Positions 11,601 through 24,199 of a stretch of DNA of 64,000 nt are shown one piece after another. The notes under the pieces are model-generated. The model was not told the origin of the DNA, made no database searches, and was given only the letters and a program-made list of their open reading frames with translations. The stretch lies in NCBI RefSeq assembly GCF_022539315.1, contig NC_066317.1, positions 45,115,935 through 45,179,934 of the forward strand, read 5' to 3'. This stretch comes from Serinus canaria (lineage: Eukaryota > Chordata > Aves > Passeriformes > Fringillidae). Position 1 is the first letter of the stretch, and each line of letters opens with the position of its first letter. A program made the translations under genes and the position numbers.

Positions 11601-14600
11601 TCCAGTTACTACTGCACATAAATATCCATATATTCTCCACAGTGCTTTGCCTTAGAAGAGTAAAATGCAACAACTAGTAATTGCTGCTATAATTTTGAGT
11701 GTGGGCTGGATTTGGCTGTAAAGTCTCTCTTTTGGCACCAACCTCATCTCGAGAGGCTGTGTTTACCACTTGGTGCTCAATCAGCAATGGATTCTGCTGT
11801 CTCAAGCAGGTATTGTCTTTAATTCTAGATGGCCTTTCCAAATCCTCCATGGAACGATGGTATGGGAACTTTTTACTGATCAGACAGTTGCTAGTTGCAT
11901 CAATTACACAGTCCTATCTCCTGCTCTTTCCACAGACTAAGCTTACTTTCACTCTGTCTTATTACTCCAAGCAAATGATGTCTGAATGAAGCTGATTGTT
12001 GCAAGTTCCCATGCAGTTTGTTGCAAACACTTGCAGTAGGAAAGCTGCGTGGTAAAGCCCTGATATTAGGCGTGTTGGCAGGTGTTTGAAGAGACTTTTT
12101 TCTTTTTTTTTTTCCCTTTTTTTGGTTTTACAAGACAAGAGCATATTCAAAATATTTCTGCTAAACCAAGATGAAAGGGCCAAGTTCCCAGGGTCACAGC
12201 TGAAATAAAACTCCTGAATATTTTACTCTTGCTGAAGTAGGAATGCCTCGTTGCTTTGTCCATGAATGATTGGAAGGAAGAAGGATATTTTTTCAAATCT
12301 GTTTAATTAAGATGCCTCTTCAGTTCCTCCTATCCTTCATTTCAATAGGTTTTCAGGGGCTTTCAAAACAGAGCTACACAGGGCTCTATTTCAAGTGTGC
12401 TGTAAAGACCTGATAATATAGCCTCTGTGGCTGGAGCACAGAATCTTCCTTATATAGCTTTTCTGAACAGGATGTGCTTGTTCTGCTACAGATCTTGTGT
12501 TGTTTATTCCTGATAACCATTCTCAAGTCAGTATAAATGACACTTCCAGATAACTTTCTTCCTCCCTGATAACAATCTGGTAGTTTATACCACTTTGCAG
12601 AAGTGTATATTTCTGTTTAGTTTTTAGGGTGCATTTGGTATGGCCAAAGTAGTAATTCTTTAGTATCTGCCAGCTAGATCAGTTTTGAGAAGAGTCTCTT
12701 CAAAGCAATGTCTGTTTAGAACTGACTTATTTATGTGCAGTTTCTGTTCTACAACAAAGCAGCCAGTGAAATGGAGCATCAGTTCCTGGTGCCTGAGAAA
12801 GAGGCCTGAGAAAGGTCTCAGAAAACAGGTATAATTTAGAAAGTCATTTGCAAGGGCTCTATGTCCTCAGTAGCTGTGTAGTTGTACACATTTCAGATCT
12901 TATTTTTAAGGCTCAGTTTTTTGAACAAAATGCAGTTGGATGTGGAGGCTACAGTGGGTCATGCTGAGAAAGAAGTGATTGGGATCCAGGGAGATAATTA
13001 GCAAAGCTCTTCAATGCTGGTGGACTCAGGTCAGTTGTAGGGTCCCATAAATGGCTTTTGCATATGAGAGGTGCATGCATGTAGGTTGCTGGTGTTGTCA
13101 GGTTTTGTTGTACAGGGGAAGGTCGGCTGTCATGCAGAAAGGAAGTGGACAATGTCAAAGAACCAGAAATTGGGCAGAATTTCATAGGTGAAAATAGATG
13201 TTGAGACTACTAATGAGATATGTTGCCTGGAAAGAGTGACTGTGGTATATTGCTGAGGTATCACAGACAGGTGATCCTAAACTAGAGCTCCTCGCTCGTG
13301 CAAGTCAGGCAGCAAATTACAGCCAGGCAGGTGGAGCATTAATGTTGCTGAATTTGGGCTAGGAGATTTCCTCTTGATCTGTTTGCTCACATGCATGAGA
13401 AATTGCTGTAGCTGGAAAAAGAAGAGAGCTTGTTGTGTGTTAAGGAAGGAGTTTTTGGATGCTTAAGAGGAATGTGCATTTTACAGGATGGAGAATGATT
13501 AGGAATAGGGAGCAAAGCAGGAGTATCTTACATGGGGGACTGGCTGGTTTGAGTTGCATAGCATTACAAAAGCAAAGGTGGGTGCTCTATGTAAATATGC
13601 TTGGGAGCCAAAACCCAAGCAAGCAGTGGTGTATGCTGCATCTCTGAGAGGGCAATATTGGTGTAAAAACAAATAGCATAAAAGTTATCATAAATAATGT
13701 AGGAAACCAGAAACATCTAACTGTGGAGTAGCACACTTGTATATAGGTCTGAGGGCACAGAAATCCCCCTCTAACATCCTGTTCTCCAAACAGAGCTCTG
13801 TAAATAAGTAGGACTGTATAATAGGGTGGTCCACAAAATAAGAAATTAATAACAAGGGATTGATAATTGTCAAAAAAATATGTTTCCAGTCCTTTTTGTT
13901 CATAAGTTATAACATATCAGAAAGGCAAACACAAAGTTTATTAGCTATAATCTCTCTGCTATCTCTTTCAAGCATTTCAAAGTACTTTGATTTTTTTTTC
14001 TGTTCTGAAATTGCATTTAGTAGAAAAATGAAAATACATTGCCATACTTGTAGGGGGGAAAATATGTTCTGTTGAATCTGGCAGCCCATGAGATGCAGGG
14101 CTGCTGTAGTTCCACGTCCCCAGGTTCAACCAGTAGCAAGGCTGAAGATGTATTCTCAGCAGCTACCTGCACACACAGTATATATATAGATAAATTCCCT
14201 CCTCTGAGCCCTTCATTCAGGTTCCCCACTTGCCCTTGTGCCACAGTGCTCCTCTGGGCTTGTGCAGATGGGTTATTGGGGCACTGAAACATCCCCTGTG
14301 ATGAGCTTAGGAGTAGCTGCACAGGATATTGTTTGGGCTTCTCCTCCTGTAGTCATTGTGCTGCTTCATGGGTGTGCAGATGAGATTTTGTCAAGTAACT
14401 AACAGTGAACAAGCTCAGTCTGGAATGTGGTTCAAAGAGCAAGCAGCTCTAAAAGACAGAGGGGTCTCCATTTGGTAGCTGCACAGCACAGATCCATGCT
14501 TAACATGAAAAACATTGAACTTCACTATATTTTCCCAGAAAATTGGTGGAAAAAAAGTAAAAAAGTAGGACTGCAACATGGAAATGTCTATGATAGCAAA

Positions 14601-15091
14601 TATGTTTGTCAGATGATACTGGGAGAAAAAATGAAAGGCAGACATTCTCATCTGGGTATGCCCTTATGATACATAGAAATACTCTGTTCATTCTGATCTT
14701 TTAGGGTAATGCTCTAGAATATTACTTAAAGTACAGACAGAGAGATAGATTAACTTTTTTTCCTACAAAGTAGATCATCCTCTCATCTCCCATTTTCACT
14801 TATCAAATTTTTCTGTGTAAGTTAATGGATACATATGGTATTCCTGGGAGATTTTGCTTTAATTATAACTAGCTCACTCTTAGGTACCAGAGAAGCCTGA
14901 CTACCATAGAGTCAGCTTTAATACATTTCTGTTTACAGTAAATGATTGCTGCCCAGGTAGCTGCAATTATATTTATGCTGAGGTTTTTCCCCTCTAGGCA
15001 ATGTGTTTATACTCTCCTCCTCACTCTGTCCAAATGGAGTGCCTTAGTGAAGCTGTTTGTGTGACATTACAGTCAGGGGAGAAGAATCAAG
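8629..15091. other. Non-coding unique sequence, no gene seen
   Basis: No gene or interspersed repeat recognised. The longest open frame of the window, at 10776-11264 on the plus strand (162 codons), lies here. It runs through a TA microsatellite, which gives a Tyr-Ile repeat, and has no recognisable domain, so I treat it as chance. A-rich and T-rich runs occur near 9754-9768 and 12106-12125. A direct repeat of GCCTGAGAAA lies near 12793-12815. Confidence 0.7.
11099..11120. repeat. (TA)n microsatellite
   Basis: Ten uninterrupted TA units follow AAT. This is a simple repeat and is likely to vary in length between individuals. Confidence 0.9.
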
Positions 15092-15345
15092 TAGAATCAT
15101 AGAATCATGGAATTATGACCTTCAAAGATCATCTCAAAGTCCTGTTTAAAGTGATGTTGAATACCTATTACTTCCAGTAATAGGTATTCCACAACTTCTT
15201 CGGACACTTCTCCAGTATCTCGCTACTTTCACAATAAAAAAAAAGTCTTCCTTACAGCCAGTCTAAATATACTTTTTGAGTTTAAACTGAGTAGCACTGC
15301 TTCCAGCTTTGCTGAACACCTCTCTTTCCTGAAGGAAAAAGGCAG
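15092..15345 (-). mobile_element. CR1 LINE 3' fragment, antisense, diverged
   Basis: The interval opens on the plus strand with AGAATCATAGAATCATGGAA, the reverse complement of the CR1 3' tail. CTTCAAAGATCATCTCAAAG and TTCCACAACTTCTTCGGACA follow, then a diverged version of the CR1 block around the 'cacagtaaagaatttcttcc' position (ACAATAAAAAAAAAGTCTTC). Compared with typical copies, the part between the tail and the TCCACAACTTC block is shortened and rearranged, and it holds the inverted repeat at 15160-15188. The end near 15345 is approximate. It is an inactive 5'-truncated copy. Confidence 0.88.
15160..15188. repeat. 13-bp inverted repeat, 3-nt loop, inside CR1
   Basis: The arms AATACCTATTACT (15160-15172) and AGTAATAGGTATT (15176-15188) are exact reverse complements around TCC. 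The repeat lies where CR1 copies normally read through CTTCCAGGGATGGGGCATCC, so it replaces family sequence. Confidence 0.92.
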
Positions 15346-18300
15346 GTACTCTCAGCTTATTTGAAACACTCAGGTGATGAGCAGATTTCCCCCTCCTGCG
15401 CCATGCTTCTCCCCTCAGCTGTTTCGAATTTTATTAAAATAATGCATTTGGACAATTCAAAGCTTTTATTATTTGATGCCTACCAAAAATTACTGTCAAA
15501 GACTTCTTTTAAGAAACCATCTTGAATGAAGATGAGAAGTGGCTCCTATTCTTTCCAGCTAACAAAGGTCTTATATTTTACAAATCTTCATTACAAATGC
15601 AGTAAATATCTTTACATTTTTAAGATGGTCAGAGCAGGATCCACTTTAATATGGGTGCATTCCCTAACAGTAGATATATATTCTCCCACTTATGTCTTGC
15701 TTTCAAACAAAAAGGCAAAGTAAGTCTTTTTTGGCTTTACAACATCATTACATGCCAGGAGTATATAGATTCAAACAGTGACTGATAGTACTTTAGCAAT
15801 AGCTAGAAGCTGTTGTTATAATGCAGTCCAAAAGATGTTCAGAATGGTTGTAAAGTGAGATGAACCGAATAAATTAGTCTGTAGAAGAGCTGCAAAATCT
15901 GCCAAGTATGCTCTATCATCTTCCATCTTCATATGTCTGGCTTCAGCCTTTAAGAATGGGTGCTTGAAATGTGCCTGACTGCCAAGATCTGTGTAATTGG
16001 GACCTCCATTCTTAATGACTTGAAAGATTAAAGACTCAAAAAGGATGACATGGAGAACAATTTGGGGCAATAGGAAGGAGTGACATTGTTCCATGGTGTC
16101 CCTCTCTTCTCTTTTCCACCAAAGCACTAGTTATGCAGCAGTAACTATGCAGTGCATTTATGTTGTGCATGTAGAATAGGCCTGGCACGTCCCCAGCACA
16201 CTGGGCTCTCCATGGATGGGCTGCACAGCACATGTACAGACTCTTGCATAGCTGACATTTCTTTTACTGAAAGATGGGAGCCATGTGTGCACATGCCTGG
16301 ATTATGTGCCATGACTGTGCAATATCATCTGGCCAGGTCTGCTGGAACCACTGCAACGATCCCGTGCCACACAAAGTGGGCTTGTTACATGCTGAAGTAA
16401 GAGAAGGGAGTGACTCCTTTCTGCAATTCCATGCAATGAGAAGAGGGAACCACAACACTGAAAGATCTAGAATGTATAAGTCTTTGGCATTTTTTTCCTT
16501 AAACTATTTTTGTCTCAGATTGTAGCTAGATTTGGCTACACATCTGTCTCTAAACTTCTGTAAGGAAACATAGCTGTTGTAAATATAAACGTCTTTAAAA
16601 CTTCCATTTAATTGGTAATTCCACAAATCTACAGTATTTTTAAATTTATTTTTCCCATATTTAACTTCTAAGGGCACTGAAATAAAGAGGCTTTGCAAAG
16701 CGGCGTCTAAAGCGTAGCTGTTAGAATTGTGAACAGCTGTGTATGGGAATCACACAATGCACATAATGTACTGGGACAGCAGGGGAGCTAATTTGGAGAG
16801 AATTGATGCTTTTTTTTTTTACTTTCAAGGTCACTTTAGACACCGCTGTGCAAATCAGCCCTCAAAATTATAAGATAGAAGAAACTATTGCGTATTTTTA
16901 TGAATGTAGAAGTTAATAATAAGAGTGACTTCAATAACATTTATGTGAGCAAGAATTCAAGATCATAAAAGCATTTTTACATGAAAGAGATGAAATTTCT
17001 GAATAATCTGTAATAGAATTTAAGTCCATTTGAAGCTCAGATTAGAGTTCTTTTTGAACTGAAATAATGCACAGCTTTCAGTGTGGTTAAAACTTTCATT
17101 CAAATGCATGTTTGTTTGATTTTTTTTTTTCTATAATTCTATAACCACAGAAGACATTCATCCATTTTCTTTCTGCTTTAAAAAAGACATATTTCAACTT
17201 TATGAAGTAGGTGTTTTCTGCAGAATGGGTGCTGATGAGAACCATGCACAGAACAGGAAGTTCAGAAGACAGGGGATGGCAGCCGAGAGCGGCTCCATCT
17301 GCTCTGGAAACTCATTGCTGTAAGCGTGGGCCAAAATAACTGACAACACAAAGTCATTATTTATGGAAAGACTCTGAACTCTGGCCATTTGTCAAGCTGA
17401 CTCAAGTAGTCTGCTGCTGGGCCTGATGAGCTAGCAAGTATCTAACATAGATTTGTGCTCTAATAAATGTCAGATACAGAGGCGTTACTGAAACAAATTG
17501 CTAAAATATCAGCAGAAAAGGGGAATGTACATTGAACAGCAAAAGGCCCTAATAACTGACGTCACTAATAAGGACTGGAAAGCATAGAAATGAATTAATT
17601 TCAAAAGAAAAGTGTGGGAGAGAGCAGCATGATATCCCAGCCCTGAAGCCAATGGCAGTGCTCTCCCTGAGTGTTACAGAGCTAGGGTTTCGCCTGCCAT
17701 GTAGAGCATTTAAGTATACTTCTTCATACATTCACTTCATCCTAAGGGAGTTGGGATGGTTCATGAGTTAGTGAAATTGTTTCCATGTCTTCCTATTTAG
17801 TAAAAGTTCCAGTCCCCAGACCAATGAGCATATTTCCCATTCACTTAAAATATGTGCATCAGCAAGGATAGATTAAATCTTTTAGACTAATAAAAATATG
17901 TTTAGGATGGTGATGTGCTTTTTTAATGCTAACTTCTGTTGAAAGCTGGGATTTAGAAGAAAATCAGCTGAAAGAAGCATGGCAAATCTCATAGCCAAGT
18001 CAGGTTGCATTTTTTTTGGCTGTTCTTTTGAGAGATTCCCAAATCTTGTCATCATTCTCAAAGAGATGAATTATATCATGTTAAAAAATGACCAGAAGGA
18101 AGACTTCTTTCTCTAACTGTATGGTATACATGCTATATACACCCAACAGCTAGAAATTCATGTGCCTTCCTGCTCAGTTGCACTAGTACCTAATTTAATA
18201 GCAATGAGTAACTTGAAGCCGTCTTCGAAATGTGTCATGATTCTTAGTTAGTTACAGGCATTTTCCTATTGCAAAAACATTTTCTAAAACAGGCACTTCT

Positions 18301-19037
18301 AAAAAAAAATAAACCCAAACGTCCAAGTAGAAAGCCTGTCTAAATTCATTGCTTGGCTGCGTGACACACAGCAAGAAAGGGAGCCACATGTTCCTGTCTG
18401 GAAAGTGATCAGTTACATTATTCTAAGCATTAAAATGTGTCCATATGTGTGCATATGTACACACAGACACGCATACTTCAGATCGTGCTGATAATGGCAT
18501 TCCCAGTCTCCAAAAAAATTAGATTGTGTACAAAATACTTTATTTATCAGGCATAGAATTTCATTGCGGTCTACCCCTTCAAATTTAAAAATACTCTATT
18601 ATGATGGCAAGAGCAGTCTTAGAGTGCTTAACTGATTCTTTCATTTAGTCTGTTACTGAATGAGAAAAGGAGTCCATTGATCTCCTACTTCATTTATCAT
18701 ATTTTATCTAGTGTAAATGCAGGTTATGTGTGTCTGTAGTTCTAAAGAAAATAGCATATAGTTCTGCACACTGGATATTCTAGAGACCTGAGAGTCTCAT
18801 AATGGCTTGTAGGCATATGGCAGTCTTTTATTTCATGGCTGTGACAGTCCCACCTGCATGCTGGCTATTAATCTGCTTTCAAAAATGTGTAACTTTACTA
18901 TCCCCAGGCAATTTTTCAGTCTCCCTGCACAGAACAGCAAAACCTGCTACAAAACTCTCTCCATACTGTCAAAGTTAAGGCTTCCTCCAAAAGTGCTCTC
19001 AGTGAGGTCTAAAATGAGCAAGGTTCAGTCTAGAACT
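15346..19037. other. Non-coding unique sequence, no gene seen
   Basis: No gene recognised. The main structured element is the foldback at 16687-16863. T-rich runs occur at 16810-16820 and 17120-17131. Short minus-strand frames at 17200-17388 and 17549-17731 have no recognisable similarity. Confidence 0.68.
16687..16863. repeat. 177-bp foldback with near-matching terminal arms
   Basis: The left arm 16687-16712 contains GCAAAGCGGCGTCTAAAG. The right arm 16834-16863 contains CTTTAGACACCGCTGTGC, its reverse complement with two mismatches. Allowing two short bulges, the pairing extends outward to GAGG at the left end and CCTC at the right, about 24 paired positions. Inside lies a second small inverted repeat, AGCTGTT (16716-16722) with AACAGCT (16732-16738). 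It could be a small non-autonomous DNA transposon relic, a structured RNA or chance. I see no clear target-site duplication and do not recognise the terminal sequence. Confidence 0.7.
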
Positions 19038-19203
19038 AGTTGTGAAGTTGTGGATCATTTGCAAAATTGCAAGTGTTCTAGGCCAGACTGGACAGGGCTC
19101 TGAGCAACCTGGTCTAGTAGAAGACATCCCTGCCCGTGGCAGAAGGCTTGGACTGGAAGGTCTGTGGTGGTCCCTTCCAGTCCAACTATTCTATGGTTCT
19201 GTG
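19038..19203 (+). mobile_element. CR1 LINE 3' tail, sense orientation
   Basis: A short CR1 3' end on the plus strand. It includes TGAAGTTGTGGATCATTTGC and GGGCTCTGAGCAACCTGGTC, followed by CCTGCCCGTGGCAGAAGGCT and GGTCCCTTCCAGTCCAACTA. It ends in ATTCTATGGTTCTGTGA, a slightly mutated avian CR1 tail. The copy is severely 5'-truncated and carries only the last codons of ORF2 and the 3' untranslated region. Confidence 0.95.
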
Positions 19204-20379
19204 AACATTAATAATGAGGGGGTGAGGGGGCAACCATATTTCTGCTGAGCTAAGAAAAGCCTCCATCACAGGCATTTCACACTGTAGGCTTTGTCAAAAG
19301 TGTAAGGTGGAAAGGAACAAAGCCATCTTTCAGCCATTGGGATCTGAGGCTATCAGCACGATTAGGAGCTGTAGGTGATGAGGAAGCAGCTGAAATGACA
19401 CACATGGCTTTCAGCTTGATCCAGCCTGTTTAGGATGAACTGGAACAAGGCTTTGGAACCTTCCAGAATTGTGTTGGTGACAGTAATAGTGTTTGTTAAC
19501 AGCACTGAACCTTTATGGGGGTATCTCTCTTTGTCAGTGGGTGGTGTAGAGAGGCCCTGCTAGGACAGGGTGAGCAGTGCACCACGAAGCCAAGGTACAA
19601 GCAGACTGAGCCATGCTGGATCATGCCCCCCCTGCACTTTTCCTATCACAATGTTCCTTACTGTCTGCTTAAAAACAGACCCTTTGGAGACTCTGAGCAT
19701 TAGGTCTGATCTGATGGTGAGCCTTCTGCAGATAGCACAAACATGTGGCAGTGGTTTTGCCTCTGTTGTGTAACTGTTATGGCACAGTTTTTATTATGTT
19801 CATGAAATTTATCTGTGTTTTTGTGTTTCCATTAGGAATTTATTTATAACAAAAGCAATTTTATTTGTTGGTTAACTTCTTTACTTTTTCTTCACTGAAT
19901 TGTAATTTCCAGTGTGGAAGACAAGTTTTGGTTTTGGGAAGGGGAGAAGGATCAGATAATTTACAAATGAACAGGCAGTTTCTAAATTCTGCGCTACAGA
20001 GGTTATTGTGGATTTTTACTGCATTTGATACTCATTATGCTGTACATGATCTGCTCTTTCCATGAGGAATCCTGCAGATGTAAAGGCTCACACAATGGCT
20101 GGTTTAATTAGAAATACAGTGTCAAGAAATTTGGCACCTTTTTCATTCTTTGTTCAAATAACAAACGTTAAACACATGGACTCCATTAATTCCGGAACCA
20201 ATTTAACTGATTTGAGTGGCATTACAGCAGGGGTCATTTAGGCTGTGACATTAATTTCAATGACTTATTTTTTATTAACTTCTCTAATTAGAATTGCCAT
20301 CAAAAATTTGGTGGTAAAAGAGGAGTAACCTGAGATCTGGGAAAAGTGGCATTGGCTATACTTTTACGGGCAAGTAATT
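19204..20379. other. Non-coding unique sequence; possible regulatory element inside
   Basis: No gene or repeat recognised between two CR1 copies. Open frames at 19515-19703 and 19865-20065 are short and featureless. The last few hundred bases hold a cluster of homeodomain-type TAAT motifs, listed separately. Confidence 0.65.
20160..20300. promoter_or_regulatory. Candidate conserved enhancer (homeodomain motif cluster)
   Basis: Within about 110 bases there are four AT-core motifs of the kind homeodomain proteins bind. They are ATTAAT at 20185-20190, ATTAAT at 20250-20255, ATTAA at 20274-20278 and the palindromic TAATTA at 20285-20290. A GGGGTCA sequence, like a nuclear-receptor half-site, lies at about 20230-20236. 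The text is non-repetitive and mixed in composition. The motifs are seen; enhancer function is inference, and TAAT motifs are common in AT-rich DNA. Confidence 0.3.
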
Positions 20380-20710
20380 TCATAGAATCTCAGAATCCTA
20401 GAAGGGCTTGGGTTGGAAGAGGCCTTAAAGATCTTTGAGTTCCAACCCCACTACACTGGGCACTGAACCTTTCATTGGACCAGATTGCTCAGAGCAACCC
20501 TACCTGTCCTTGAGCAGGGATGAGGCATCCACAGCTTGCCTGGGCAACCTGTTCCAGTGGCTCACCACTTTGACAGTAAAGAATTTGTTCCTAATATCCA
20601 ATCTTAACTTACCCTACTTCAGTTTAAAATCATTCCCCGTTTACATGCCCTTGTAAAAAGTCCCTTTCCAACTTTCTCGTAGAACCCCTTTAGGTACTGA
20701 TTTGTAGGCC
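20380..20710 (-). mobile_element. CR1 LINE 3' fragment, antisense
   Basis: On the plus strand this opens with CATAGAATCTCAGAATCCTA, the reverse of the CR1 tail. It then runs in order through GGGTTGGAAGAGGCCTTAAA, CATCCACAGCTTGCCTGGGC, AACCTGTTCCAGTGGCTCAC, the ACAGTAAAGAATTTGTTCCT block, and AGAACCCCTTTAGGTACTGA. This is the standard antisense order of avian CR1 3' ends. The far end near 20710 marks 5' truncation. It is moderately diverged and inactive. Confidence 0.96.
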
Positions 20711-23082
20711 ATTTTTTGAATGTTGCTCTGCTAAGGCCTACCACTGCAGAGAAGAGAGAGTATTTTTATTAATCCCTCTTTTTCTGCTTTTGGGAGAGTG
20801 ACAACTGCGGATTACTGCAGGTCCTCTTCTGTAACTAGAGTTCAGTTGTATTCTTGCAAGTTGTCAACTGAAGTGGTTTGCTGCTGCAAGTTATTGGTAG
20901 TAATGATTGCAGAATTAGGCTAAGTTACAATATTGTCAAAAAAGCCGTTACATATACTAATAAGAATCTTTAAAGTGTTTTAACTGATACTTGCCTTGAG
21001 AAATAGTAATTTCACATGCTTTTGCTGCAAATGTTGATTTGTATGTGTGTCCACACTCATTTCCAAGGTGCAAAATTAGCAATTGACTAGTGGATTGAAT
21101 CAGTAAAACTATTGTGCTCTGTGCAGAAGTGAATAAACCAGCTATTTTAACCCCAGCCTTGGCTTCCCCTCTCCTGGGCTTCCTAGCGGATCCTTTAGAG
21201 ATATATCTGTTCGCAAAATAAAGACACTTTTTATGCTTTTTAGTACTTGCTGACTATTTGCCAAGGATTTCTATGAAGTATCTGTGAATATAGCCTGAGA
21301 CAACACGACACTGCTTCCCCTGTTTCCTGTGGTGAATGGCGAGTCCCAATGATAAACTGTAACACTACTCAAGGTAGGAAGGCTGAGCTGCCAGAAACTA
21401 TTTATCACATCACTGGCTTTGTACCATGTACATCCGTCTGAAGTTAAATTGAGGTTATAAGAGGAGTTTTCTTCTTGCTTCAGCTTTGCCAGCAATAGTA
21501 TCTTGCATAAAGATGAACATAAAAAGTTCAGTGTTCAGCCCTTAGATGTTCCCATGTGATGAAAAGAAGATGGAAGTGATAAAAAAATTAACTCAAATAC
21601 CTCCAGTTTCTGACAGCTAGTGCTATAATGTTAATCTGCCATTCAATAAGGTGAATGCCTCTTTATAATGGTGGATTTCAGGATGATATTTTATGTTTTA
21701 ATATCTAATGTCGGGTTTCATCCTCTTTAGCTATTTTAGGAGTTTTAAAATACTAATATCTCCAGTCCTTTCATTCCATTTGATGTCGCTGTTATGAATA
21801 AAAAAATGACTTCTCTTTTGTCTGTACAACCTCATTTTAGAGATGGTAGATATTCTAAGCTAAAAATAAAACTTGCATGATATTCTAAGCAAAGCTTTGG
21901 GTAATTCTTTGCAGTTCAACTCATTCTAAACAGATAAAGCTGCATGAAGTTAAACTTCCTGCAGTAGAATGTGAGTTTAAATTTTTGTGATGTTTCTCTT
22001 TTATTCAGTGCCTAGTGCTGTGAATCCCATGATACATAACTATTTTGTAAAATGGAAGTATTGTCCAAAGAACTCAGCATGCATTCAGCAGCCTAGCACT
22101 TCTCATTTGAACGCATTCAAAGCAGACATGTATCTTCTTTTTATGTGCTGGTTGTGTTTTGATGTTAATGGCTGTGCCAGGTGTTGCTTCACCTCAGAAA
22201 AAAACTGAATCAAAGAAACGAGAGAATTCACTGGTGAAAAGACAGTACTTGATATGCAGCCATGTGATAGCAGGTGGCTGCTGATACACTACATGCTCAT
22301 ACAAATCTTCCAATAACTCACAAGTTGTAGTTGTTGCAAATTGTGGTTTTGCTAGGAGGTATTTCCAGTGATTGTATCATTCTTTTACAGTTTCCCTTTC
22401 TACCGACTGCAGTTTGTTGAAGTTTGGGCTGTTATTTTTGAGCAGCTGGCTCATGCTAACAGCAATATTGGCGGCCTGTCTCATCAGCTCCAGTGGAACA
22501 GGGTGCTGTTCTGACCACCCTGCTGTCTGTAGACAAGGAGCCTGAGAGCAGAGCACACCTCCTGGGAGCAGTTATGTGCTGGGTGACCTCCCAGCCACTC
22601 CACACAAAGCATCTCCTTTCCCATGCTTTCTCCAGACCTTGGCAATAGCAGAGAGCTAAATGGATGAGAGGATGTGGTAGGAGAGACAGAGCTGGGAATG
22701 AAGGAAGGCAAAGGAGGATTTCTTTCTAGACCTTGAGTAGATATGTATCAAGCCTTTATGAATATTTTGCATATGACCCACAACTTTAAGTGATACATAT
22801 TCTAAATTAATCAAAATACATCACTGAAAGAAACTTATCTGTATAACCAAAATTCCATCATACAATCAAAATTCACCTATTCTTTAAATATGGTAACAGC
22901 AAACTCACTTCATTATCTTCTGAGCATGTTAAAAATGCTTAATATATCATTTGAAAAATGTCAGTGCGGTAAATATGTTTCCTTTTTACACCAAAATACA
23001 AAAATGCATTATGAAAATGTCACAAAGATAAATAATTGATTGCTAGTTCATGCCATAGAGACTGACTGACTGCACAACACAC

Positions 23083-23138
23083 TTAAGTAATTAAATTGCT
23101 TTAAACACCCTTAAGTAATTAAATTGCTTTAACCACAG
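23083..23138. repeat. 28-bp tandem duplication
   Basis: Two adjacent copies at 23083-23110 and 23111-23138 share their first 22 bases exactly (starting TTAAGTAATTAAATTGC) and differ near the end. It is a simple local duplication. Confidence 0.92.
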
Positions 23139-24166
23139 ATAGCTAGACCAGATTCCTTTATGTGATTCCTGCCCCCTACCCAGAATTCATCATTTCATTT
23201 CACTTGATGTTGACCTTGCTGTAAGCTACACACAGATAATGTGTCAAATCCAACTCACAGTCTTGCTTTTGTGTTATGAAAGAAAAAAATTGGGCTTGCT
23301 ACAGTATTTTAATGTTTGTGCTTAAAGAATTTTAAAGAGGTCAGTTTCTTTCAATTCTTCAATGTGTGGGGAGGGTTCTTTCATAAATAAATGAGGATAT
23401 TGAAGTTGCTCAAGTAAAGGAGACATTTTCTGTTAAAAATCCAGTTCTCATGACTTGCTGCCTGGTTTAACCACACATTCCCCTTTCCTTTTGAATTTTG
23501 CTCTTACAAGGAAGAGTAGCTAAATAAATACAGTAGCACAGAAGCAAATGGAAAACATCTGTTGTTCTTATTCAGGAATGTAGTGACTCAGGTTTTATGA
23601 ACATCTGACCTCAGCACTTTTATATATTTGTATATTTTTCTGTAGTTTAGAGTTGTTGCTCTAAAATACATATTTCAAGAGAATACTGTAAAATGTGGAG
23701 ATTGTGCTTGCACTTTGGAAATGCCAAACCTGAACTGGAATGAGAGGAAGGTGGTTTTCTGGTTTTGTTTTCTCTTAAATGGAAAATCAGAATCCCAAAG
23801 AAATATGAAAATCATACAGGAACGCACCATGGCTTAGGGTGGTGCCTGTGTCTGGAATGGCCACTACAAGGAAATAAAAATTCCTGCTCTTCTCAGAGTG
23901 ATCCTTCCCTGATATGCCATTGAGTTCTCCAGCTATTGGAGCATTACAAGGTTTGTGGAGCTAGTGGTGGATCTTGTAGTGACATTAGCAGTGTCATGGA
24001 AAGGGCTATTCTGGGATGGATAAACTGCCAGACTAAGGGGTATTTGAAATAGATGGAAGCACAGGCAGTTTTTTAATAGAAAACTGGGTAGTACTGTGAT
24101 TTAAATAAAAAGTTACTGTAATGTAACATCTGGTTCTGATAATAGAGTAATCTGACCTAAAATATT

Positions 24167-24199
24167 AAGAAGCCTTTCTCAAGTTGAAAAAGGCTTCTT
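24167..24199. repeat. 11-bp inverted repeat, 11-nt loop
   Basis: The arms AAGAAGCCTTT (24167-24177) and AAAGGCTTCTT (24189-24199) match exactly. The loop CTCAAGTTGAA is itself partly self-complementary. The structure resembles a hairpin terminator in outline but sits in non-coding vertebrate DNA, where that reading has no meaning. Confidence 0.88.

Noticed and set aside
24167..24199. Hairpin resembling a bacterial rho-independent terminator
   Set aside because: The window is vertebrate non-coding DNA, so the resemblance has no functional meaning.
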